A stretch of 64,000 nucleotides of DNA, taken from Cheiracanthium punctorium (taxonomy: Eukaryota > Arthropoda > Arachnida > Araneae > Cheiracanthiidae). Each line of letters starts with the position of its first letter. Positions within the stretch are counted from its first letter, which is position 1. The notes under the pieces are model-generated. The model had not been told where the DNA came from and searched no databases. It worked only from the letters and a program-made list of their open reading frames with translations. Below, one piece after another: positions 25,501-37,500 of this stretch. A program made the position numbers and the translations under genes. The DNA is taken from the NCBI GenBank assembly GCA_038373885.1, contig JAWZYV010006179.1, positions 62,001 through 126,000 on the forward strand, given 5' to 3'.

Positions 25501-28500
25501 TCCATATATCTAATGACGGATAAAATATACACTTACGTATCATCCACTTACAAATAAGTGTTGAATAATCACGAATATTATATTAAATAAGAGAATTATA
25601 TTAAATAACAGAATATGTAAATAACTGACTGTTATTAAATAAAATAAGATGTACCTTTAACTCTTTAATTTAGTATTAAAAATATTCAAATAAAATTTTT
25701 TAACTTTTCATTTATATATATTTTTTGTAACACCTTCGCATATGTATTGTTTTCTTTAGATGTAAAAACGTAACGTAAAGATGTAAAATTAAAAACGAAA
25801 CTACTATTTTTTAAGTCTTTTTCACTTCTTTTTTCTTATCTCAACATTTTGAGCCTCCAAGAGCCACCTCAAAAAAATTAAAATCGTTAAAATTGCTAAA
25901 GCAAACTTAAAAGTAAGTTTTGGTATTAATAATTCTTTTTTTCTGAAAAAAAATAAAATATTGGAAAGACAAACATTTTTTTTAAATCAGAAAATGCATT
26001 CATAGTTAGGTGTTTTGAGTATTTTTTACAAAATAATATCCAACAATAAATGTTTTTCCGTACATTAAAAAAATATTGTAAAAATGTGTAAAGAAATTTT
26101 AAAGATTTTATTTTGTGCGTCTGCAATTTAAAATAAAGTTACTTTTTAGGCTTTTAAAGACTTTCAATATAAATGGTTGAAAAAATGCTTATTTTTCATC
26201 GCTTCTTGACAATTAATTAACGTAGATATCTTCACTTTCATCTTAAATACATACCGTGCTTCACGTAGATAGAGGTTTTTAAAGTGCCATTCATTTCATT
26301 TTTTAGGCTTACAGAAACTGTGGATTAAATGTAGGAATAATGTTGTAGGCTTAGTTTAAATGTATTTTTTCATCATATTTTATCATCATTTAAAAGTTTA
26401 TATATGCATTAAAATAAATTATTATATATTAATTAAAACTTATGTTAGTATATATTTTGATAACACATTAATTCGTATTAACCATTACTATTGATTGGTT
26501 CAGCTCTCAGAAAAGAGATGCAGAGTTTAACATTGTCAAAGAAATACGAATCTAGAACGAGCAAGCACTTTATCAATTCTATAGAGTCAAAAACCCATAC
26601 TGCACACTATTACTTAATTAATAATTCGCATTAATTATTAAACACAAAAAAAATAAAACTGTAATTTGTTACTTAAGGGTTTTAATTTACAAAAAACAAA
26701 TTTAATAAATTCTTTAAATTCATTTCAATGAAGTGTAAATAATATTAATTCCTTTCAGAATCTGAGACGTAAGTTTCCGTTCACTGAGCTCCAGCTTTCA
26801 CGGCAATGCAAGTTTTTTTTTTTTTAATTAAACACGCATACACATTTTTTCGAGTTGAATCATAGAATCAAAATCATAACTGAATGGCCATATTTAAGTC
26901 ACTTGTTGTTACTGACTCTGCATTAGGAATAGTCGTCATTTCTCTGTGGATATTTCAACTCAAGTTTAATAATTTTGCTTTTATCACTAAAAACAAGCAA
27001 TGGTGAAAATTTCCCTTCTTCAACTGATATTGTCCAGGAATGGTCTTTGAATGAATCACTGAGGCCTTAATATCAAATTAGGGCAACTACACTTTGGAAA
27101 CAAAATTTTTCATTCTGCAAAATAGGTCAAACCTGGGTTCAAACGGAGGGAGATAAGCCCTTAGTAGTCTCACCTTGCGTACACCATTGCTTTATCTTAA
27201 TGCTGAGTGAAAGCAGCTTCTTGTCCAACAATCGTAGATGCTTATGTGGTTAATTGGAATTTAAACGATCAGTTTTGCACGAAGAGGAACAATATCCCGG
27301 ACATTGCCTCCGACAAAGCACATGCATCTCATTTTCAGATAATTAAAGCTAACCTGTTTTGATTGTTTCTTATCAAAACTGCTCGCGGAAAAGAAGTACT
27401 TTCTACTTCTTCCATGAGTTCATCTTGTTTTTTTGCCCTACTGCGTTCTGTGTAATAATACGCAATTACGCGTTAGATAACTCTCCCCCCATCGGTATCT
27501 AAATCAACGCTTTGCCGCTCTAACCTATTTTGCATAAGAGTCTGACCACATACCAGGTGGATACAGCCAGAGCCCGTTTTTTTTTTCTTTCTTTTAGGAC
27601 CAAAGCAGTGGCAACGTCCTTTGCTCTCGGCAAAGGGAAAGTATACGTCTCATCGAGATCAGTAGGTCATAGTCCATAAAAAAGAATCTTTTTCATTAGG
27701 ATTCTAATTGCAATTTCTGACTAAACTTCCTCTCCGGTGTAGAAATGGTTTTTGATGGTCTTTTGTTGCGAGGTATCACTCTCTGGAGTTACGCAGAGTC
27801 TCTAGAAATAGATTGCTGGAAATTTCTGCAAAGAACACAAACAATGAAACTAGGTCTGATAGGACTGGTTATGAGTCTGCCTGAATCACACTTTCTCCCG
27901 ACTGATCCTAGTTCTAGTGGTTTTGCATTTACTCTGATAGTTACGCTGAGGTTTGGCAGTGTAAAGATTAAACTGCAGAAGGGAATTGTTGGTAGTAAAG
28001 ACTGTTCTAATAGCAACGTTTTTGCGATCACAAAATCGTGAATAAAAAACAATTTATTATCCCTTTATTGAAAGTAAAATATATCAAGCTACAACGTTCA
28101 TACAAATTAATCCATTTATCCCAATAGTCGTTCTTTTGGGACGGCATTTTCGCTATCAGTCGAAAACGTTATTTATTTTTTCTGGCCTTTATTCATGGGT
28201 ATTCAAACTCAACTCCTCAAAATATTTTAACATGACCATGCAGGATGTTGACATTTCAATTTTTATGCTTAATGATTTTAAAAGAAATTATCCCTCGTTC
28301 TAGATATTGATTGATATCAGAAATTTATCTATTAGTGCTGGTTTAGCAAAAATCGAAGAAAGTCATAAAAAATGGATTAAAAACACCGGCATCTCACTTA
28401 TAGGCGCTTGTAGGGACCGATTGGAAATGGTAGTACTTATATGAGTCAATCATAACAATGATTTTCTCCGATATCATTTTCTTATTATAAAACATTGCTA

Positions 28501-31500
28501 AACCTAAATATGTAAGACCGGAGAATAAGTGAAAAGTCACTGTAATGAATGCTTTTGTTTAAAACGAATGAGGTATTAAAAATACAACAATAAATTTAAG
28601 CAAAGAGGTTTTTAACTTTAACAAATGAGTTCCATCTTTTCGTTTTGTGCAGCCTTATAAAGATATAACTTATTTAACATTTAACTTATAAATATTTAAC
28701 TTATTTTTTTATCCTTTATAATAAATGATATTGCTTGTCTAAATTATTCAGAAAAATAAAATGTAGCAGTTACTTTAATACGAACTGATACACATACATT
28801 TTAAATATGAGAAATAAATAAAAATTAATGCAAATCAAATAAAAAATTACAATGAACTTAAAAATCGTTTTGCTTTTGAAACATAAAAAAGCGTTTTTTA
28901 ATAGTAATTAGATGTTTCCATTTTATTTAAGTGATTTTTATCTTAAATTAAAACACGATTTTGTAAGTATTTTTCAGAAAGTATAAAATACGTTTGTATA
29001 AAAATGGGAATCATACATAAACAAAAATGGATACCTTTAAAAGTATATAAGCAAAATATTAAGAAGAAATGGCTTTTTAAGTTAGAGCAATATTTTTTTA
29101 ATTAACAGGACAGTGTTTTACTTTAAGAGATAGAGAAATTTTGTCGTTGAAAATAAACTGAAAAAATAAACTACTAATGAGTTCATTTTTAGTCTAGAAA
29201 TGTGCGCCAAAGAGTCGGTAAAAATAAAATAAGACAATATTTTCTGCGCATGCCATCAAAAAGCTGTTTACAGAAATACAAATAAAAGTGTAAAAGAAAC
29301 TATTTTTTTCATAGTTATACATTAATGCATTCTATCAGATGTAATGTGTGCATTTTTTAAATAAATATCTTTATAGAGAAAGGTTTATTTAAAGTATAGA
29401 TTATTATTATATTGATATTTTTTAAAGTGTAGATCCTTATAGATTTCTTTTTATGTTTCAAATATTCTACAAACATATTAATTTTACTGTTTGTGTTTAT
29501 TGGATGAAAATAAAGATTGCATTAATTTATAAAGTTGAAAAGAACAAATATAAATTACATTAAAAAAATCTAAATAAATAGCACTTTAGATCTTCTCAAG
29601 TTAAATTGGAGCAAAAGAAGCAGAGAATAAGTACTACTTCCTTAGCTCCAGATACAAACTTGTACCGTGATAAACATTCTAATTTTTCTACGATAATAAC
29701 CATCTTTATTAGCATTCTATAAAGTTCAATCGTGAAGGTATATCGCTACATAAAGTAACTATATAATGCTACCGAAACTTATTCTTGAAATGGGAAAACA
29801 GAGCTTTTGATTTTTGAAAAAAGTTACTTAAAAACATACTTTTAAGTTTAAAGATTTTAAATGCAGGATATGCTTTTTTGAGTTTTCAAGCATCTCTCTT
29901 ACATGCATTTTTAAATAATAATAATATAAATATACTTTCTAATAAAATAAAAAAAAGCAATTCATAAAAATTAAACTTGAGAACAATGAATGTTTACATG
30001 AATAGCCACATTTCTATTCATTGAATGCTGCTGTAAAGTCTATATTGATATAGGCAAGCAGTGGTGTCATATTTTTTAATTGATTTTTAACAGAAACCCC
30101 TATCAATACAAATAAAATCACCAAAGTTTTTTAAACAGTTGAAGTAATAAGAAAATTCACTCGAATAATAATAAGATGAAATTGACGCATACACAAATGT
30201 TTAATGCTGCAGAGAGGTTGGGAAATTTTATTATTAAAGAATTGAAATGTGACATTAAAAATTATCACTATGTTACGTATATGTTACCAGTATGTTAAGT
30301 ATAATCTACCGTCCGTTCTCTTTTTACATATTTTGTTTTTCGCCAGCTTACCAAGCTTCAGCCCAGTCATGCCACTTGAGAGAAGTAGATCTGTGCATTG
30401 CTACTATGATCTTCCATTATCAAGGAAGCGGCGTCCCAACTGACGAAAGTGGAGTTGCCCAACTTTGCGAGTAAGTTTAAATGCATCAATTCGATTTTCA
30501 ATAACATTTTCTTCAACGAATTTTCAACATTTGGCCGAATATATGCGGTGGAGGTGGAGGCAGTTTATCTCGAACCATTTTGTAGATTGCATATTCCGGG
30601 TTTCCTAACAATCGATAAGCAAATCTGGCGCAGTTTTTATTAGCTAGTAATTTATTGAGATTATATATGTATTGGGTGTTTCACGAAGAACTCGTAACTT
30701 TGAAAATCAAAATAAATAACTCAAACATGATGATTAATAGAAGCACGAAACCAGTAGTATAAGTATTAAAAAAAACATAAGAATTTGATACAGAAACCAC
30801 AAAAATTAGTTACAAGTGGCAACGATAGATGGCGCTGCAAAGAGATCTTTAAAAGACAGTCCAAACGCTGAGTATAAACGTTCATCGGAGAGTTTGCCGT
30901 AACAGAGACAATTTTCGATTTTGGAACACCGGAAACCTTCATTTGTTGAATGCGCAACTGTTCCAAATCACAAAACTTTCTCTTTGGGCTGCAATCTCAT
31001 CAATGCATCTTCGGGCCCTTTTTTTGTGAGAAACGGTGACGTCTGACAATTACATTGCTCATTTGAAACACATTGCAGCCATTCATCAGCAAGTGTGGTA
31101 TGATTGATCTGGTTAATGGAAGATGGTCCCTACCTACCCACGAACACACGTGCGCAAGACGTTTTTGACTTTCTGGACGAATATTTCGATAATATAGTTA
31201 TTACGTTGAACTATTCGGTAGTATGAGAAACGGCGTGGATTGTCTCCCTTATTCCCCTTATTCCACTCCATTCGACTACTTTCTGTGAGGCACATTGGAG
31301 GGTATTGTTGTAAAAATTATTCAACAATCAATGTGCTTGTTGTAGGTGGCTATTTATCAGGCTTGTGTGTCGATTTCCGGTAACATAGTACAGAGAGTTA
31401 GTGAAATATTTGGTATTCCTTTGTTACAAGTGTGTAGTGTGAAAGGTGGACATATTGAATCGGTTTTGATCTGATTATTCTCAGCACCTGAGCTCTATTT

Positions 31501-34500
31501 CTGATATGCATATTGCTGCTTACAACGCCATCTGCCGGTGCAATTTGTAATTGATATTTAGTGACTTGTGTATAAAGTTTTTAGAGGTTTTTTTTTTTTT
31601 TTTTTTAATAAACACACCACTGGCTGCATACGCCTATCATGGAACGGTTTGAACAATTACCATGTTAGAACCACCACGAAACACCATGTTAGAACTTGAT
31701 TTGTTCCGCAGTGGTCTGGGCGCTAACCTCCGTTCCCATTAGAGCACGGCAAGTGAAGCAGCATCCTGCTTGGCCAGTGCTTGGGAGGGTCAACTTCCTT
31801 TCGGTTCGACTACTGTGCGACCGTGTACGCTAATGGGAGCTGGTGCACCTAAAATCTGTCGTGGCTCCAATGTCCTTCAAGTTGTTAAACGATACCTCTG
31901 GGGATCGCGATTTCCGGGGGTTGGTCCCTTCTTTGGAATTGGTTCAAAATTAGGGGACCATGGGCTAAATCGTACTTCCTCCCACTGGGGCCCTAAAAAT
32001 GGAAGGCGCACCGCCACTGCCCAACGCCTCCGTCCGAAGAAGATCTGGCACCGCCGTTGCGGCTGTCAGAGGGCATCAACAATAGAACCTGACAACAACA
32101 GAACTTGATTTCACTGTGTGCTGAGAGGGCTAGGGAAACGAACAAAAAAATATGTTCCATGAAAATTCCAAGAGTAGATGTTAAGCCAAGGTGCAAAGAA
32201 AAATAAATCCTCAATCTAAATTTCAATAAAAATACATAGTTATAACGGAAGTGCCTATAAATGGGTGTATAATTCCAAGTGAGATATTTCACCTACCATA
32301 CAATATTTGAAGGGAAATTTAGGTTGTACTTTCACATTCTAAGTCAACATCTTGCTACAGGCCTATATAACAAATTACAACATTACACATAAAAAGATAC
32401 AGAATGCTATGAAATCGATTTAAGTTTTAACGAGATAAAATTTAAAGTGATAAATTAATTAATTTTTATGCATTCCTTGCATTAAAAAATTAGCGTATTA
32501 CTAAAATGTACCTCATACATGAATTAGCTCTTGCAGAAAATTTTAGCCATTCATCGTAAAATGTCTGAAAGATATTTTAATACATAAATTTGCATGTAAG
32601 TGTTCATAGCATTCATAATTTGTTTCGTAATTAGTATACAACCTCTGAAGCGCCATTATTGAACGTGACATTTTTCAGAAGAGAGACAATCAAAAGTGTC
32701 TAATCAATACATCGCATCCGCATATATTCGCATATACACAGAGCCATTACATTATGACCACCTACATATTTTTCAATGAGCTCGTCTGGATGACATGGAT
32801 GAAACGTAATTAAATGGGAATGGTATTTAATTGCTGCTGGAGAAGGTAAGGAATCATTCTTGCTCTTACGTTTGTGAGTGATGGGAAATGCTGTTGATCT
32901 AAGCGAATTTGATAGACGGCAGATTGTAATGGCCCGAAGACTCGGGACGAGTACCTCGGAAACTGCACGACTGGTCGGTCGTTCACGATCTGCCATTGTT
33001 AGTATTTATAAAAATGGGACTAATGACGGTCAAACTAGCAATAGGCACCATGATGTTGGGCTTCCAAGCATCGTCAAAGAAAGATGACTTCGGAGACTGC
33101 CCCACCTAGTACAGCGAAATCGGTTGCAGACACTGGCTCAGTTGACAGCCCAATACAATGCAGATCAAAGGAAAAGTGTTTCAGACGCACAACTCAGCAG
33201 ATATTTTTGGAAATGGGATTGCGGAACAGATGTCCCACTCGTGTGCCTCCGCTTACCAGGCGTCACTGCCAACTACGCCTCCAGTGGGCTCGGGAACATC
33301 GAGATTGGACCATGGATATATAGAACAGAGTTACCTGGTAGGATGAATCCCGGTTTCTCCTTCATCAAAACCATGGTCATGTCAGGTTGCGCCGTCTTTC
33401 AGGAGAACAGCTGCTACTCTCTCCCCGACAGCTCAAAGCTCAAACACCATCATGTTCCAATATCTCGACTTTGTGAGGCCTCTGATTAAATATTTGGTAC
33501 AACCTGCCTCCAGTATCTACCAAGAACTCGTGACATTCATACCTAGGCGAATTCAGCTGTTTTAAAGGCCAAAGGAGGTGCAACGCGTTATTGAGTAGGT
33601 GGTCATAACGTAATGGCCCTTCGGTGTTTATCTTCATATCTCTCATATTTATTTAGGAATACGTCCTAAAATTTTGTCCATTATCTCCTTAGCGCATGGA
33701 ATATACTTTACTAACTGCTAATTTTCTCTACGGGGCAAATGTAAGCTTTTAAATTTTGTATTTACTCAGATTGAATCAACAAAAAAATTTAATCGATTTC
33801 ATTGAATTCTGTTTTTAACCGAAACATAATTTAATATAGTATGCACAGGAGAACTGTAATTAAACTTCCCCTATAAACAGCATTCTGTCATGAAACGGGA
33901 GAACCGGTTGCTACCAGATTTGCATACAGGATGTACGCGAGATGAACTCACGAGTTTCTTTCTTTCTTTCTTTCTTTTTTTTTTTTTTAATAAAATTTAG
34001 TTCAAAAAACGTCCACTACGTAGCGAATTGTAAGGCGAATTCAGTTTATGAAATGACTTAAATTTGTTGATAAATTCTAAGAAAAGTTCTTCCAATCAAA
34101 AGTATCTCACGTACATTGGATAGACGAACAATGCGTTCACCCGTGTTAGCTGTAGAGCCCTATTGATAGGGGCCATACATGTACAAGGTCCGGCTATTAA
34201 TTTTCAGGACTGACGTAACTGTAGGAGAACGAAAATCCAGAAGATGGCGCTAATGATTACATATTGAAGAGAGTTTTCTTGCGCATGTGCAGTGCAAACG
34301 GCGCCAATCTGAAGTAAATGGTTCTCGGGGAAAGGCGCATTTAAACGTAGCTCTTAAATTCCTGTTGTCGAAGTGAAAATGGAGCAAAGCATTAACATTA
34401 AATTTTGCTTCAAATTGGGCAAGACAGCTGCGGAAACCTACGAAATGTTAAAACAAGTTTACGGCGAGGAAGCATTATCCCGCTCAAGAACTTTTGAATT

Positions 34501-37500
34501 TTTTAAACGCTTTCGGGTCAGTGGGGAAATGGTGAAATGGTGAGGAACGAATATGGAATAAATCTTGCAGTTGCCTAGGTCTTGCGTCAAAATTCGCCAA
34601 ACCGTCTCTTTGTCCATGTTCAATTCATTGGTGAGTACTCGAATGGTCAATCGACTATCCCATTTCACCAAATGCGAACTTTTTCAATTGCTTCCGGCGT
34701 GCGTATGGACTGCGGCCAAACTGTGTTTGGATCATCTTCGACGCTTTCGCGCCTGTCCCGAAAGGGTTTAAACCATTCAAAAGTTCTTGAGCGGGATAAT
34801 GCTTCCAAGCCATAAACTTGTTTTAATATTTCGTTAGTTTCCGCAGCTGTCTTGCCCAATTTGAAGCAAAATTTAATGTTAATTCTTTGCTCCATTTTCA
34901 CTTCGACAACAGGAATTTAAGAGCTACGTTTTAATGCGCCTTTCCACGAGAACTACTTACTTCAGAATGGCGACGATTGCACAGCACATGCGCACGAAAA
35001 CGCTCTTCAATATGCAATCATCCATATCGCCATCTTCCGGCTTTTCGTACTCCTACAGTTATGTCAGTCCTGGAAATTAACAGCCGGACCTTGTATATAT
35101 ATACATAGGGTGCCCCAAAAATGTGGTAATGGGCTTTAATTCTTTCTCTATTAGAGATAAATAAAAAGTGTAAATTTAAAATATCTTCAAAATAAGGTGT
35201 GAAATAAGAACCGTTAAAGAAAAATTCCTCTCGTTAATTTTGAAAAAATAACACTTTTTAAATTTGTATATGACCCCAAAAATAAACACTTCCCAACTAG
35301 TAAAATGTGCCTCATACACCAATTAGATAACAGAAAATTTGAGAACTATACCTTAAAACGTGTCCGAGATATGAGGATAAATATAACGCTGACTTGAACC
35401 ACTTTTCCATGGGTCTCGAAGGCAAAAATCACGTCTAATGATCGCATTTCAGGGGTCGTTCAGAAATTATGAAAAAAATAAATCTTTTTCCACTCTAGCA
35501 ATAAACGTTTACACTCAAAATCATGTATAGTCTCCGATCATCTTTCTCTAAAGATACCTGCTGCGACGTTATGTGATGGAAGAGTCAAATTTGGTATATC
35601 CCCTCATTAGTGTATGAGGCACATTTTACTATTCGGAAATGCTTTTGTACGGGGGGCGGCTCACAAATTTAACAAGTGTAACTTTTTGTAAATGATTTTT
35701 TCTTAAAGGAGTCTTATTTCGGACCTTATGAACATATTTTTCAATTTACACTCCCACTTACCTTTAACAGATAAATAATTAAAGCCCGTGACCACCTTTT
35801 TGGAACACCCTGTATGAATATAGATGATCAGTATTAAAGAAATAAAAGCAGAGGGCAATATTTTAAAGAAAATTATCTTTAATAATTTTGAAGAAAAGAA
35901 TAGATATATATTTTAGTGGGTCTGAATAAATGTTCAAAAGCGCCAAATCACTTTGCGCCAAAACTTGCTTAAAGAAAAATTGCTAATTAGTAGCTTGATG
36001 TGAAGTGACTACTTCAACTGTTCGCTTTGCCTTACATGCTTTCCTGTCCTGAAGAAATGTTGGAAAATAGTTCTAAAACTATGTCACTAATAGTACATAC
36101 TTAATATAATATATCTCAGATAAGCTCTAAACCGAGACATTATAAAGTAATATATCTACTATAACGTAAAAGAATGCAATACTCTGAAATGTATTCAAAT
36201 AACAGCAAAACAATTTACCGATCACAAATTTTATGTGATATTTCCGTACCTATTTTTGCTAAGGAAGGAGAGGATGTTTTTATGGTAACGATAAATTTAA
36301 GTTAATACCAATAAAAGAATGGAAAGAAAAGAAAATCGTTTTACTTGGGATGCAACGTTGCGCAACAAATGATAATCTGAATATAAATAGAAATTTTGAA
36401 AATCTTACACAAATGATGCTTTAAAATAAATTTTAAAAAGAATGAAATCATAATGATGACAATCATACAGTGAACATTTTAAATCACTTTCATTAAATTT
36501 TCGTTGTCTAAAGTATGTTTTAAACTGCAAATAAAAATCTTTTCTCCTTTCGTTACTTGATCCTGTTATTTGCATCATTAATTTTTAATCAATTTGAAAA
36601 ACGATACATTTTATTTGCATCAGAGTTAGATAAATGAAGTCGAGATCGTTTAATATTCTTAATCTCACGGAAATAATATCTAAAAAAAATGAAATAAAAA
36701 ATAAAAAATAAAAACTGGAAATTTGGATTTTTTCCCCGTGGTTTTGAAAAGTATTTTGATTGATCTAGAAAGTTTTCATAAAAATTATAATATAGTTATT
36801 TAGACCTGCATGAAACTGAATTTACGTATATATTTCTATATTGAAAATATGTGTCTAGTTGCGTTTAAAAATCTTTAGTGATTAGATATAAATGAAGAAA
36901 TAATTTATTTTAATTGTCCATTTTTATGATTATGTAGATATAAGAAAATGCACGTTATGAGGAAACTAACTTAAAAAAATATTGTTCGTTAATCTTTCTA
37001 CAAACAATGTTAAAAAGTCGATAAAGAAAATAATTAAATAAAGTATGTTCTCAAGAGCTTAATTTTCATAGTTGTTTTATACGCTTAAAATAAATTGTCA
37101 AAACGAACGATTGAAAAATTGTGCCTTCTGCATTTTATTATTATTATTATTATTCATAGTAGTAGTAGTATTTAATAATTTCACACAAATCCTGTAAAAA
37201 TCTTAAGAATTTTTGTTAATAAATAGTGAAAAAAATCAACTTAAAGTTACACATAAATCTTTTTCTTTAAACAGGAAAATAACATTAAGCTTTATTAAAT
37301 ATTGATTTATTTTATTTTTCTTTGTTATTCATTTTATACGATCAAATATTGGCATGGTAGAATGGTACTGTGATTTTAAATCATCACTTTGATTTGCATG
37401 ATGTTCTATAAAAAACTTGACACTTTTAGTAAGAATTCATTTGTGTACTAACCCTTTAAGAGACTGAGACATAAAATTATGTTTATTGAACATTACATTT

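Larger units (their letters stand above)
34184..35093. mobile_element. Mariner palindrome: two 5' halves head to head
   Basis: Both ends carry the same mariner-type terminus (CAAGGTCCGGCTATTAATTT on the left; its inverted near-match ending CCGGACCTTG on the right), and TA flanks both sides (34182-34183 and 35094-35095). From each end inward about 340-350 bp are inverted copies of one another: TIR, 5' leader and the first codons of the same transposase. The right arm is longer and contributes the non-palindromic centre (about 34,545-34,750). No 3' half of a mariner is present. The transcript would fold into a long hairpin. Confidence 0.85.

Noticed and set aside
27745..28052. Open frames of 98 and 87 codons on opposite strands
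   Set aside because: Mirror-image open frames in a GC-richer stretch with no domain on either strand.
31770..32108. 112-codon open frame in a GC-rich unit
   Set aside because: It lies within a TSD-flanked retroposon and shows no domain; high GC makes stop codons rare there.
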